Below are positions 12,301-27,600 of a DNA stretch of 64,000 nt, one piece after another; within the stretch, counting starts at the first letter, position 1; every line of letters begins with the position of its first letter. A model generated the notes under the pieces. That model did no database searches. It saw only the letters and a program-made list of their open reading frames with translations, and had not been told where the DNA came from. The translations under genes were made by a program, and so were the position numbers. Source of the DNA: Vitellaria paradoxa (Eukaryota; Streptophyta; Magnoliopsida; Ericales; Sapotaceae); NCBI GenBank assembly GCA_019916065.1, contig CM034241.1, forward strand, positions 11,383,223 through 11,447,222. The letters are read 5' to 3'.

Positions 12301-15300
12301 CTTTATTGGCGGTCCATAAACTATGCCTTGCGCCGCGGGAAGAAAAGGGAGACATTTCGCTACGTAACGATATTTTCCACTTCTCCTATACCGTTGAAGC
12401 GAAGATTTGTCACTTTGTTTTTTATTCGGGTAGTTGCAAGAATGTGGTGTCTGTAGAGGTTGTCTAGAACTTGAATCCTAAAGTTAAGCAACATCTTGCA
12501 ATGTACAAATTGGTTTGGTTGAGGATGGGCAATGAAATCGATGTGTCTAAATGTTGTCTGGTAGCATTCTCAATGGGTTTGAAATACAAGGATCAGGTCT
12601 GGCACGATGTGGTGATGGACGCGTGCCATTTTTTGCTAGGAAGGCCATGGCAATTTGATTGTAAGGTAACACATCACGAGCAAACTAACGTGTACATTTT
12701 CTTCTTTCCTTCTACTCGGATTGTGTTACTCACATCCAAAAAAATTAAACCCGAGCCCATAGCCGGAGAAGTTGCTAATCTATTAACCAAAGCACAGTTT
12801 GAAAGCGAAGTTGAGGAAACTGGTGTTGTGTATGCACTGATTGGCAAGGAAGAAGTGGTGCAAGGGATAGAAGTGCTCATTCCTGAATTGGTGCAGTTGA
12901 TACTAAAAGACTTTGAGGACGTATTCTGGCTAAACTTCCTGAAGGGTTGCCTCTATTGTGAGATATCCAGCACCAGATTAACCTAATGACGGGTGCCAGT
13001 CTGCCTAACAAGCCCCATTATTGGATTAGTCCGAAGGAGCGCAAGGAACTGAGGCAGCAAGTAGAAAAGTTGCTAATGAAAGGTTTCATTCGAAAGAGTC
13101 TTACTTCATGCACAATCCCGGAATTACTCACTCCGAAGAAGGATGGATCGAATGTGTGTGGATAGTCATGCAATCAATAAAATCACTGTTTGTTATCATT
13201 TTCCAATACCCCAATTGGATGACCGACTGGATCAATTATCTAGTGCCAAAGCGTTTAAGTAAACTTAACTTAAAAAACATGCACCACCAGATTTTTATCC
13301 AGCTAGGGGATGAATCGAAGACTGCTTTCAAGACAAGAAAAGGCTTATACGAGTGGTTAGTCATGCCGTCCAGACTATCCAATACGCCAATCACCTTCAT
13401 GCGAATAATGAATCAGGTTTTGCATCCTTCCATTAGAAAATTTGCAACATTTTATTTCAATGATGTTCTTTTTTACAGCCCTACTCAAGTCTCACTTAAG
13501 CCATATTCTGGAGGTTTTGAGGGTGCTGCAAGAAGCAAAGCTTTTTGGCACCTTGAAAAAATGTGCATTAATGAGTAACAAGGTGTTATTCTTTGTGTAT
13601 GTCATGTCCAAGGAGGGAATTTCCATGGATGATTCTAAGGTTGTAGCCATTTGCAAGTGGCCACAACTCCGAACCCTGTTCGAGATGAAAAGTTTCCATG
13701 GGTTGGCATCTTTTTTACAAACGATTCATCCCCTACTTCAGCTTCATTATGACACTGATTACTGAATGCATGAAAAGCAGTAGATTCGCATGGATAGAGG
13801 CAACTTCAGTAGCTCTAGAATTGGTTAAACAAAAGTTTACTTCTGCCTATGTGTTAGTGCTACCAAATTTTACAAGTCCTTTTGAATTACACTGTGATGC
13901 ATCCAAGGTTGGAATTAGAGATGTTCTAAGTCAGTCTTCCAGTCTAGTCGCTTATTTCAGCAAGAAGCTAAATGGGTCCAAGCTAAATTATAGTGCATAC
14001 GATGTTGAGTTTTATGCTATTATTTAGGCGTTAAAGCACCAGTGTCATTATTTAATTCACATTGTGCTATACTCCGATCACGAGGCACTAAAGCATCTGA
14101 ACAGGCGAGAAAAATTATCCCATCAGCATGCTGAATAGGCTGCTTTTGTACAGTTTTCATTTGTGCTTAAGCATAAGGTGACAAAAAAATTGAGTGGCAG
14201 AGGCCTTGAGTCAACAGGGCTCGTTCCTTATGTGCAATAATGTACTTGGTTTTGACACCTTCTGTGACCTATTGACTACTGACTCCTATTTTTCCAGTCA
14301 CCTTGAAAATGTCTGCAAGCGAGCAGCAAAGGTCCCATGTCTAAAGATAGTTCCATTTTAAAGGTGACCAGCTGCTATACGTTCTTGACTCCAGTTAAAG
14401 CCTTCAATTTCTAAAAGAGTTGCATGGCAAAAGGCATATAGGAAGGGACAAGACTTTTGGTCTGGTACAATCATCCTATTTCTGGTCATCCATGATACAT
14501 GATGTGTACTGATATGTGGAGCACTGTCATATTTGCCAAGTTTCTAAGGGTTCAACCACAAATGTTAGATTATACATGTTGCTACCCATCCCTAAAAAGC
14601 CCTGGATAGATGTAAGCATGGATTTATGCTGGGGCTGGCTCAAACGCAGCGGGGATATGATTCCATCTATGTGATGGTTAACTGATTCTATGGTGCATTT
14701 CGTTCCTTGTAAGAAGTCAATGGATGCAATTAATGTGGCCCAATTATACTTTAGGGAAGTTTATGGTCTACATGACATGCTTATCTCCATTATCTCTGAC
14801 AGGGACACCTATTTTCTTGGGTATTTCTGGCGTTGCTTGTAGAAATTTTCAAACACTCAACTAAATTTCAGTATTGCTTATCGCCCCCAAATGGATGGGC
14901 AAACAAAGTGGTGAACAAATCGTTGGGTAACTTGCTACAAAGCATGGTGGCAAGTCAGGGCAGGGGCTGGGATTAGACACTATGTCAAGCCAATTTTGGT
15001 TTTAATCATTCAGTCAACCGCAACATAGGTTTTTCCCATTTTTAGATAGTGCATGGCTTTGTTCTGCATTGTCAGACTTAGCCCCACTTATTTGAAGCAG
15101 GTTAAAGACAAAGAAGAGGACTTCATGCAACAAATTCACTAGTTTACCAAACGAGCATTGGTTGAATGCACAACTAAATACCAGGCAGCAACATATAAGA
15201 AAGGCATTTGGTAGAATTTGAGGAAGGAGATTTTGTTTGGGCAGTTCTCACTAAGGATCATTTTCGAGTTGGTGAGCATAACAAGCTAGCAACACAGAAA

Positions 15301-18300
15301 ATTGGTACAGTTGAAGCGTTGGAGAAGGTTAACTCTAATGATTATCATCTGTAGTTGGCCGGTCACCTTAAAATTTTTGATATTTTTAACATTAAGCATT
15401 TGATTTCATATCTAGGGGATAATTCTCATGACGAACCGAATTCGAGGGTGAATTATTTCCCACCTAGAGAGGATGACATAGAACGGATGGCATTGGATTA
15501 TTTGGAAATGAAAGATTATGGAAGAATTCTTCCAATTAGCACTATTTTCAAGAACAGTGTCCACTTTAACATTATAATATATCCATTCTAGGTATTTATC
15601 GAGATGACTGCGTTTTCACACTTATGGTCATGATGGACAACCTCCAAAAGCTTAATTCTTCCATTTCAACCTTTATTTCTTTTTTTCATTTAGTTATTTT
15701 TTATTTGTTTTTTTGGGAGACTATATTGTTTGCTTTGTAATTAAGTTTGGACCTTTCCTAGGCCGGGTAGTTATTTTGTTTCCTAATTTTGTTTTATTCA
15801 ATTTTTATTAGCATTTCTTTTCTCTATTTAGATGGTTGTAGCCTTTTGAGCAAGACATATTATGATTAATAAAAATTCGAATTATTTAGAGAAGTTTCTT
15901 TAGAAAATATATGCATATTTTATGGACATTCTCAGACTAAACAAAGAGTTACAAAGTCCATCTGCTCTACCCTTTTTGATTCGTAAGCTTCCATGCATTC
16001 GTTCTCTTCTTGGTATAGGTACTTGGATTGCGGTCACAGGACTCAGGTTTACCCCAACTCCCTGCAATTTTGTCATACTCCTTCAACACCACTAGTTAGC
16101 CATGGGAAGACCCCACAGTATCACTCCCACAACAAAATCTTCCAGCAGAACGTTTGTTCTCTTGGATTAGGAAGAAGCTCCAGAGATTCCTCTAACAGAC
16201 ATATCTTCATGCGGGATCATGAGAGGTTTAGTAGATTGGTGACTAGAATCAAGGGATCGTTAGGGTTTCTCCAACCAATCTAGAGAGATATTCTCAATGG
16301 GGAATCCTTATCCTATAGAGGTGCACTAGTCCATGGCTAAATATCCGCTCAAGGGATATAAGGCCTTGATTCTCACCCAAAAGGATTCTTCCTCAGCCTA
16401 TATAAACCCTCTTCTTTTGGAGGGTCCATGACTCATAATCTATACTCCTTTACTAACCCCAATATACTCTCTCTCTCTCTCTCTCTCTCTTGCTTGCTCC
16501 AGATTACTTTGGTTCTCACCCTTTCACTAGACTCCAGTGATTCTGCCATAGTTAACGATTAGCATAATTTCCAAAAGACTAGTCCCCATCAGGTCTACAC
16601 CCCCATACTCGATTTCACATCAATATGCCATTCCATTATAAATTCTCTTCTACATTTGGTCCAAGTTACATGTCATCCTTGAGAACCAATTCCGTCTGAC
16701 ATATATCTTAACAACGGTTATGGTGAACATAACGGTGGTAATGAGATTCACGTGGTAAACCTACCCTATGATCATGCGATATTGGGATGTACAAGTTAAT
16801 ACATGGTTGTGGTGAACATTTTGTGTTTTCACTGAATGAGAAACATAATTTCATTTCGCATCTTTATGTTACACCAGATTCAAATACAAACCACCCCCCC
16901 AAAAAAAATCATTAATTATGGGCCCCCCCAAAAAAAATTTCTGAGTCATTAGAGCCAGACGCCGCTGCCATAATCTAGTGCCCAATGTTTTTTTTTTTTT
17001 GGGGGGGGTTTAAGTATTCGTGCCCAATGTTAAGTACAATAAAAGAGAAAATTCTAAGAACATCAATTACTTTATGAGTTAACCTAGAGCTAGACTATTA
17101 GACTATTCAAAGCAATACCTAATTTTGGGAAATTTTCTATTAGACTGTTCAAAACTATACCTAGAGCTAGGTCAAAAATAATTAAACTATCTATTATATA
17201 TATGTATGCATATACAACTGACATAAAGAGAGAGACATACATTAAATATATATGTATATATACTATATATATGTATCTATTACATAAGCCATAATCACCA
17301 ATGCTTTACATTGAAGATCACATATATATATGCAGAGATACATGTCAAAGAAGGAGAATTTCTGCATGTTTGCTCCGGCATGGTCAAATGAAAGAGAAGG
17401 TCGACAGCATTGGCTTCTTGCACTAACGACTCTCCCAAACTTAGTTTTTTTCTTTTTTTGGATCCTTCATGCTGTAATTGAGGAATATATTTTATTTTTT
17501 TATTTTATTTTTTTTTGGGGGGGGGAGTTGTGTGGTTTGGATGTATTTGAATCTGGTGCAATGTGAAGACACAAAATTAAATTGTCTTTTTTGTAGTATA
17601 CTAAAACGCAATACAGTAATGTATTTTTCAATTATATTGCATTTCCATTAATAGTACTTTGGCCAATATTTTTCCATGGACAGCTTTCCCCCAATTGTTT
17701 GGACTCGAAACAATTTAAAAAAAAAAAGTTCTTTTTTTTTGCCTATATATACATACATATGGTTATATACATAAACACACAACCACAAAATTTGAAACTT
17801 TTTGCATCTCTCCAATTTCTTGGTAGGGTATACCTCTTTAACTTCGTTAGTTTCATCACATTACACATGGCTCCAATCAAGCAATATACCTATAGGGCAA
17901 TGCAAAAGTCTCCTCCTTTATCTCAACAACTTAGTAAGATCGATGTAGCGACTGCACCATATGCATCTTTACAGACACAAGGAGATCTACCTACTCAAGG
18001 TGAGGTAGGAGGATCACTAGACGAAGGAGTGGAGTTTGCAGAGGCAGGGGCAAGGTCGAGTCCACTCACACAGATGCACTCAGTTTTGATCAACTTCCAC
18101 TTAGACAATCGAAAGCCACATTCAAAGCCACAACCACAACCACAACAACTTGAGGCATGATCACGTTGTGAGCAGAAGAAGCCTTAATGTGGCACTGAGT
18201 AGCAACCGCGTGTAGTAAGGTTGTTAAGGTATGTTTATATTAAATGCTTACTTTATTAATTATTTTTTTATTATTATAACTGATTACTTCATTTGATGCT

Positions 18301-21300
18301 CATCCACAGTCATTGGTGATGGGACTGGACACACAGGCCATATAGGCAAATATTTTTGCATGTTGTTTTATCACATTAGATAAGTTTTGTGATGGGATTG
18401 ATAGGGTTATAAACTATTGATGGTGTTGGAATTTGTTGGAATATGGATCGTCTTAGGGCTTGTATAACAGCTGTATTTACAGCCTGTGTAACAGCTGTAT
18501 TTACAGCCTGTGTAACTGCTTATAAAAGCTCCATAACTGCTGTATAAAAGCTCCAAAATAGCCTATTAGTTTTTCCTTATTAAAGGCTGTATAGTTGTAC
18601 TCATTTATGTTGGCTAGAATTAGGTTATTTCAGCTCTTAGAATTGCATTTGTAGCCCTGTACAGATTATGTTTAAGATGAATGAGAAGAATTATTTTCTT
18701 CTAATCCTTCATGGTATCAGAGCAGGTTTAGAAGGCCTAACCTTAGCCGCCTCTTAACCTAACCTTCATTGCTAGGATTATTCAGCCTTCATAACTGATT
18801 CACTGTGGCCTTCATAGCTATTCAGAATTTCTGATTATTCTTCTGATTGTTGCTGTCAAAAGAATAGTTAGTTCCTTCTACAAAACTGTTTCCGTGTCCT
18901 CTTTAGATCAGTTTTTTTTCTGCCCACTGATTCCTTCATTGAATCATGTCTGAGGTTACAGAGGCATCTTCTTCAGCCCCAAGAGCCCTTTCAACATCAG
19001 AAAATTTGAGCCTCCAGATTGCTTCAACAAAACTGAATGGGACCAACTACCTTGAATGGTCACAATCAGCAAGGTTGACAATCAAAGGCAGAGGAAAGTT
19101 AGAATATCTCACAGATCCTCCACCAAAGCCAACCGATCCCAATTACAAGACTTGGGATGTGGAGAATTCCATGATTATGTCATGGCTACTCCACTCCATT
19201 CAACCAGAAATTGGGAAGACTTACATGTTCCTTAAAACGGCTAAGGACATTTGGGAAGCTGCCTCACAAACTTACTCTAATGTAGGTATGAAAGCTCATA
19301 TATGAATTGAAAACGAAGATTCACAACACAAAACAAGGATCTTCCAGTGTCACTGAATACTATAATACCATCAAAAGCCTTTGGTTGGAACTAGATCATT
19401 ATCAAAGGATTGAGATGGTGTGTAGCACAGACGCTGCAAAGCTGAAAAAAGCACTTGAAGAGGAAAGAATATTTGATTTCCTTGCGGGGTTAAATGGTGA
19501 ATTTGATTAGATTAGAGGCAGAATTTTGGACAAGGAGAATTTATCATCCTTGAATGAGGTTTTCTCAATTGTTCGAGGAGAAGCAAGTAGGCAGGTGGTG
19601 ATGCTGGATAAGCCTACTAGTGAGAATTCAGCCTTGGCTACATCCAAAGTGGCTATGGGAAGGAATGAAGGAAAGAAAAATCTGGATAGAGAGAAGATGT
19701 GGTGTGATTACTGTAACAAACCACGCCACACTAGGGAAATGTGCTGGAAACTGCATGGAAAACCACAAGGCTTGTAGGGAATTGGTAGCAAAAGAGGAAG
19801 TCAGGCAGAAAAATCAGGTCAAGCTCATCAAACTGTGGCTGTAGATGACTATAAGGAAGCTATGGGGTTCAACAAAAGTGAGGTTGAAAGGCTGAAAAAG
19901 CTGCTAAATTAGGTTGATAATCAAACCACAAACTTGACTCCAATTTTAGGTTCTTGCTCCATGGTCCAATCAGGTAATAGCTTTGCCTTAATCACCTCCA
20001 AGAGTGTCAATTCTAGTATCTGGATAGTGGATTCTGGTGCATCAGATCACATGACCAGCACCCTTAATCATTTTTCAACGTATATCCCATGTTTAAGAAA
20101 ACAAAAAATCAAAGTCGCCGATGGTTCCTTGTCCCCCATTGCCGGAAAAGGAAATATCCAAATATCACCCACTTTATGCCTAAAATCAGTCCTCTATGTT
20201 CCAGATTTATCCTATAATTTGCTGTCTGTAGGAAAACTCACTGAGGATTTGAAATGTTCAGTTTTATTTACTTCCTCTGGTTGCAATTTTCAGGACCCTG
20301 CTACGGGGAAGATGATTGGGCATGCTGAATTGAAGGACAGCTTATACTTCTTGAAAGCAGATTTGGTGAAAAAGAGTCAAGAGTCTCAAGGCTTGGTCTC
20401 TACTACATTTCAACAAAAAGATGATCAAATTTGGCTCTGGCATAAAAGATTAGGACACCCTCCTTTTCCTTTGCTGAAAAAAAATGTTTCCTTCCTTGTT
20501 TACAAATAATAAAGTAGGGAAATTTCATTGTGAAATTTGTGAATTGGCCAAACATCATCGTGTATCCTTTCCTTTGAAAACTCCACAAATGTTATCTCCA
20601 TTTAGTTTAATACATTCAAATGTTTGGGGTCCTTCCCGTATTCCAAATATTTTTGGCTCTCGGTGGTTTGTCTTCTTTATAGATGATTACACCTATATTA
20701 CTTGGGTCTATCTTATGAAGTCCAAATCGGAAGTTTCCACTATTTTTCCTTTATTCCACAAATTCATTAGCACTCAGTTTGGGACAAAAATACACACTTT
20801 TAGATCTGATAATGGCAAGGAATACTTCAATCACGATCTCATTACTTATCTCGCAAATGAGGGCATTCTACATCACTCATCTTGTGTTGACACACCCCAA
20901 CAAAATGGAGTTGCCGAAAGAAAGAACCGACATCTTCTTGAAATTGCTAGGTCCGTTCTTTTCCAAATGAAAGTTCCTAAAACCTATTGGGGGGAAGCAG
21001 TACTCACTGCTGCATACCTAATAAATCGAATGCCGTCAAGAGTTCTTCAGTTTCAATCTCCTGTGAGTAAACTCTTATCCTTGTTTCCAGATTTCCAAGG
21101 GGTTGGGTCCTTACCTCCAAAACTATTCGGATGCACTTGCTATGTGCATGTTCATAGTCATTTAAGGGATAAACTTGATCCTCGGGCTATTAGATGTGTG
21201 TTCTTGGGGTACTCTCCTACTCAAAAGGGCTATAAGTGTTATCACCCTCCAACAAAAAGGAAATACATCACTTTGGATGTTACCTTTGTAGAACACCAAC

Positions 21301-24300
21301 CTTACTTTGGGGACACCTATCTTCAGGGGGAGAGTTTAAGAGAAAATAGGTGGTTAGAGGTTGACCATGCCTTACCTATGCCAAGTGTGGTATCTAGTCC
21401 CATACCAAGTGCTAGTTCTGATTTGCCTTCTTCGTCTAACCCAGATATTTCTCCTACTTCAAATATATCTTCTCCTACCCTAAATGTGAATCCAGAACAG
21501 AATCCATTGAGCTATTGATGGTGTTGGAATTGTATATTTTGTTATAATCATGAATTATGGTAGAATTTTATATTTTGTTATAATTATTAATTATGTTATT
21601 ATGGTTTATGTAAGCTTTTGTTGGCTGTTTGAAGTTTGTTTTGAGCTTGGGTGTTGTAAGATGATGCTGCTGTTGTTGTTCCCTAGAATGTTTGGTGGCA
21701 CACAAGGGCTGAAGTTGCTAGACGGGAAGGGCGAGGCTAGGACAAAGGGGCTAGATAAAGGCGATGTTTTAAAAAACACTCTTGATGAGAACCCTTTGTG
21801 TGCATTGTTTGAATCTTCGTGTTTTGTTAAAGGCGATGTTTGAACAAATGTCTTTAACGAAAAATTCTTCAAAGGTGTTGTTTTAGGACACTTTCATTGA
21901 AAAACAAATTTCCTCCTACTTCTGCAATTAAGTTTGATTCCTCCCCAATTATGTACGTACGTGTTCAAATGTGCCCATTTGGTTCAAAAATGAGAGGGTG
22001 TGGTTGGGGGGAGGGGAATCTCAGGAGAAAGATAAAGAGGACAAAAGAGAGAAAAAGAAAAGAGAAGCAAAGGTAAAAGAAGAAAACAAACTTTAGAAAA
22101 CAATCTGAGTAGGGAAATGAAACAACTTCCATGAAGGCAATACAAAAAAGGAAACAACAAGATGAGAAAAGAAAAGTGGAAAAAATAGAAAAGAACGCTA
22201 ATAAGGCCTTTAATCAGCTTCCTAGAGCCGTAAAACAAGAAAAAAGATTGTCCAAAAATGACAATATATACAAGGGCCCAGATTTCATTCCCAATCCTAG
22301 AATGATTCATTAAATGAATATAAGATGCAAATCTCAAATTCTTAACAAACTAACCTTGTTCTGACATGAAAGATAACTTTCTCCCCAGCCACCAGAAACA
22401 AGCTGTTTGGACAGTAGAAAATCACAAGCCTTACGAATGCTAGAAGAGTTCTCATATTTCTTTCCAGCAGCTACCAACCCTTTTACCCCAAACCATGTGC
22501 CATAAGTGAAGCAAACCCCCCAAGAGCCATACCTATTAAGAAACGTTAAGTGTCAATTTATATTTTGACTGTAAATTATTACATAGTAAAATTATTTAGG
22601 GTACACAAAACACTTTCTTTTTAAGTACACAACAAAGTATAGAAACGGATTAACTAAAGCTGGAAAAAAGTGACAGCATGCATCCAGATTATACACATTA
22701 ACACATTGGGTGGTAAAGGAATGGAGAAACCAAAAAGAAATAGAAAAGCAACCATGAGCCATCCGGTGCTTGTATTTTTTCAATGAACATAGCTGCTTTT
22801 TCAATACACCGCTCTATTTCTTCTCTCCGATGCTCGGGGTATAATTTCATAAATGATGTCAAAGCTTGAATTGCAGCTGAGGTACATTCCACATAACTAC
22901 ATAATAGTTGTAGTTGGTTATTGAAAATAAACTTTAATACAAAATAGATCTGGAAATGATTACATTAAAGGTGCAAATATCTTACGGATAGTCAATAACA
23001 ATGTCGCCAAAAGTTTCCGCAGGGTTGAGTAACTGAAAGTTAAAAAAATGAACATATTTTGTTTCATTAGAAGCAAAAATAGAAAAAGTGAAAGAACATT
23101 TAACAGCAATATATTACATACAAACTGGCCATAACAGAACCACACCCACATGTAATAATGCCTAATTTATGAACAACTTAATCAGGCATGTCCTTTCTGC
23201 TGCACCACCATACATAAACCACCCCCAAGGCACCAGTCCACAACCCATTTTTTCACTTTCACTTTCACTTTCACCAAAATTCTACTTTGGTCCCTTTGTT
23301 TTCAAATATATCAATCAATTCCTTGCACCTAAAGTCAAGTTTTAAAGGGCCCTTCCATGAATGACCATGACGGAAAATGCCCTCTGACTATCAAATGGGT
23401 AGCGCAAGTAATGACATGTTTTTCTTAACATTCATTAATGGTCGCCAGTAGAAGGTCCATATTGAAACTTGGTAGTAAATATAATGGGTTAACAGTTATA
23501 AATGAAACAAACATGTTTAAACAAGTCTCCGACACACACTGCGAGAGTATCTAACACCATTATGTCACCTTCTTAGATGTGACACGTTTAAACAAGTATC
23601 CAACACACATTGAGAGAGTGTCCGATAAATGTTGGTGTTCGACACCGGTATGTCACCTTTCTAGAATTGACCATGCTTCTTAGGCTTTCTGTGTATGTTA
23701 GCATTGATATGAATTCATATTCTAATCAACTTGTTAAGACAAATTGCCACAAGGTTAGCAGTTCTCTTCTTGAAGTGGCATGGTGACGTCTATGAACCAC
23801 AAAGGGAGATGATGGCAGTCTGGATAGTCGACTGCCTCATCAAATCCAGTTTTAGAACACTACAGCTGTTGAAATCATTATCTACTCAAATGCATCACAT
23901 CACATGACTATCGCTACAATAAATAAACATACATACAAATTAGTGCAAAGGTAGGAGTTTCATGGAACTTACTGGAACAGAAAAACTGAAAATATCTCAT
24001 TATTTAATGTAAAAAATCAAGACCATATGGTGCCATATTATAGACAAAATAAACGAGCTCAAGTTATGGTCCAAAAAAGCTATCAAATTTGTATCAGAAA
24101 ACAAGAATAAAAAAGTGAACCTTTTATTTAGGAGAATAACAGATATAAATTATTTTAAATAAATAGAGAAGTAAGCTTGTTTCAAACTTGAAAGATTTAA
24201 CGATTACAGGAACAAATTGCTTCAAACTAGCTGTTCATGTCTTATTAAAAATGAAATATAGAATAGCGTAAATCCACATACAGAGATGTTTGGCAACACA

Positions 24301-24623
24301 TAAAATCTCACTCTAGCTAGGAGGAGGAAATTAAATATTGATGAATCTATGATCGATATTGTTAGAATATAGAAACATATATATTAGAATATATACTTAA
24401 TTTCCTTAGAATATAGATGTGATTGTTTAGCATATAGGAGTGATTGATTTGGTTTCCTAATTTCCTAGTTTCCTATTTCCTAATTTGATGTAAACTTTCA
24501 TTATAAATAATATGCAAGGGAAACGAGAGAATTCAATTTCAATCTCTCCCTTTTTCTCAACTTGGTATCAGAGCAAACTCTGGTTCCACAAAAAAAAAAA
24601 AAAAACCCTAGCTGTAGCAGCCC

Positions 24624-24664
<41 letters not shown>

Positions 24665-27600
24665 AACAGTACTGTAGCGGCACTGTTCATCGCCGGCGGA
24701 CAGCTCTCCGGTGGTCGGAATTGAAGTCCGACCACTCCAAAAGGATCGCCGGTGGCCGACGATCACAACCCCACCGGAGTCGTCACCGGCCGGTAGGCCA
24801 CGCGCCCTCACGCGCGAGACTTCCGAGGCGTCCAGATTCACGCGCGAAGCTTCTCTCGGCGCGTGCAGGCGCGTCTCCCTCCGAGAAGTTTCCGGCGACC
24901 CCTGCCGGAGCTCGCCTAGGGCAGGCGACCCTTTTTGCTACCTTTTGGCTTGATGGGTAGTTGATTTGGATGTAAGCATGGTCGTTCTCGTCCCTGTCTT
25001 CCGCAACTGTCTGTTTTTTTTTCTGATTTCTTCTTGTTCGAGACCAGATCTGCCATTCTGGTTTGTTCCGATTTCTTTGCTGCCATTGGGGCGTTGATTT
25101 GTTGGTTTGGTTAACCACTCTTGTTCTACGGTTGCGGAGGTCTCTTTGTTGGTTCTTTATTTGACGACTATGCTGGAGATTTATTAACATGTCAAAATTT
25201 GAAGATACTACTTCAATCATGCCTCAATCTGTATTCTTAAAGGCAGATGATGTTCCTCGTTCTATTACACCGAAAAAATTAAATGGTGAGAATTATTTGA
25301 GTTGGGCACATGCTGTGAAGACCTTTCTTCGAGGAAAGGACAAGTTACAATTTATTACTGATGAGCCACTATCGTCCACTGATCCTCGGTATCGTGTTTG
25401 GATGAGCGAGGATGCAATTGTTATGGGGCTATTATGGCATAGTCTGGAGGATTCAGTTGCTACCACCGTTGAGTTTTGTGACTCATCTAAGAAGATCTGG
25501 GATTGTCTTGCAGAATCATATTCCCAGAAAAGTAATATTTCTCGAGTTTATGAGTTGTATGAGCAGATGTTCTCTGCAAAACAGGGCGAGAGATCATTGT
25601 CTGATTACTACAGTCACTTGAAGAGTTTATGGGAGCAGCTGTTACAATACAGACCGTTCAGTGAAGACTTAACACAGCAAAGGAAGTATTGGGAAGAATT
25701 CATGATTGCAAACTTTTTATCTGGCCTTAATCCTGCACTTCGAGGCTTTAAAGATCAAATTCTAGCGAGTGAAACTCTTCCTACTGCTGCCAGTGCTTAT
25801 GCTCGTATACAAAGGTCATCATTGGGTTGCCATCCATCCAGTGTGAATGATCATTCAGTGACTTCTACTGATTCTTCAGCACTTATTAGTCAACATAATC
25901 GAGGAAGTTCTTCCCAAGGTAATTCTCGTGGCACTCGTGGTGGACGTACTACTCGTAGTGGTTCTCGTGGTGGAGGACGTTCATCAAATGGTCGAGGTGA
26001 CCGCAAGTGTAATTTTTGCGGTGGTACCAATCATACTGAGCCTTACTGTTGGAAGAAATATGGTAAGCCTGAACAAGCCCACCATGTCTCTGACTGTGCT
26101 ACTTCGTCACTTCCAGCGTCTGATAATGGAGCTACCACGTCTGATTCTCAGGAGACAATAACCTTAAGCTCCTCACAACTTCAAGAGCTCATTCAGTCCT
26201 TGCGTGCTTCTAATCCTTCGTCTTCCACTGCTACTCTGGCTAACTCAGGTAAACCAGCTCTTGTAGTCGCCTCTTCTCCCTCTTGGATCATCGATTCGGG
26301 AGCCAGCTCGCATATGTCTGGTAATTCTTCCTTATTCTCTAACCTCAGTAATGTTAATCATAGTATTGTGTTAGCTGATGGTTCTTCTCGTCCTGTGTCT
26401 GGTAGAGGGACTCTTCATCCCTTATCATCCCTTAATCTCCCTTCTAGTCTTTATGTACCACACTTTCCCTTTAATTTACTCTCTGTCAGTCAGTTAACCA
26501 AATTATTAAATTGTTCCATAACCTTCTTTCCTACTTCTTGTGTTTTTCAGGACCTCACGACGAAGAAGATGATTGGTTCGGGGCATGAGAAGGATGGCCT
26601 TTATTATCTTAATCGTGATCGTCCACCAGAACAACTAACTAGCACAGTTCTCCACACCTCTGTCTCCCCTCTCCAGTGGCATGTTCGTCTTGGTCATCCA
26701 TGTTTAGCTCGGTTGAAACTACTTTTTCCTAATTTTAGTTCAGTGTCTAGTCTTGAATGTGAGGCTTGTCAACTTGGCAAGCATCACCGTAGTTCTTTTC
26801 CTAGCCGTAGTATTAGTCGTGAGTCTGAACCTTTTGATATTGTTCATACAGATGTTTGGGGCCCTGCCCGCATTTCTAGTGTTAATGGTTTTTCATATTT
26901 CGTGATATTTGTTGATGATTTTTCTCGAATGACATGGCTTTTTTTAATTAAACAACGGTCTGATTTACCTTCTGTTATTTCTCGTTTTTACAATGAAATT
27001 GTTACTCAATTCAACAGAAGAATTAAAGTCTTTCGTTCTGATAATGCATTTGAGTATATTCAGACGATTGTTCATAACTTTTGTACTGATAAGGGCATTA
27101 TCCACCAAACTACTTGTCCTCACACTTCTCAACAAAATGGTATTGCTGAACGCAAAAATCGTCATTTGTTAGATGTTGCTCGCACCCTAATGTTTCACAT
27201 GCATGTCCCTAAATCTTTTTGGGCAGATGCTGTTCTCACTGCTTGTTATCTAATTAATAGGGTCCCTACACGAATATTGTCAAATAAGTCTCCATTTTCT
27301 CTTCTTTATCCCAATCGGTCACCTTTTCCCCTTTCTCCTCGTACCTTTGGTTGTGTTGCCTTTGTTCATATACTTGATCCTAATCAAGACAAACTTTCAC
27401 CTCGTTCTCGTAAGTGTGTCTTCTTAGGATATTCCCGCACTCAGAAAGGTTATCGTTGTTATCACCCTCCTTCCCGACGTTACTTTGTGAGTGCCGATGT
27501 CACCTTTTTTTAATCTACTCCTTTCTTTTCTTCTAGTGGTGACCTTTTATCTCCTGATCTCATTACCTTTCGTGAGGGGGCGCACTCCCCTACTCTTCCT

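Noticed and set aside
18712..18724. TGGTATCAGAGC-type sequences as tRNA genes
   Set aside because: They are primer-binding sites next to LTRs (also 24563, 48467, 4721, 3681-3693); no cloverleaf surrounds them.
22131..22313. Lys-rich 60-codon frame
   Set aside because: Low-complexity A-rich intron sequence, no homology recognised.
22592..22892. Minus-strand frames MKKQLCSL... and MECTSAA... as separate genes
   Set aside because: The second is exon 14 read through its donor; the first is intron sequence.
24711..25220. Arg/Pro-rich frames on both strands in the copia leader
   Set aside because: GC-rich untranslated leader of the element at 24360; frames are compositional.
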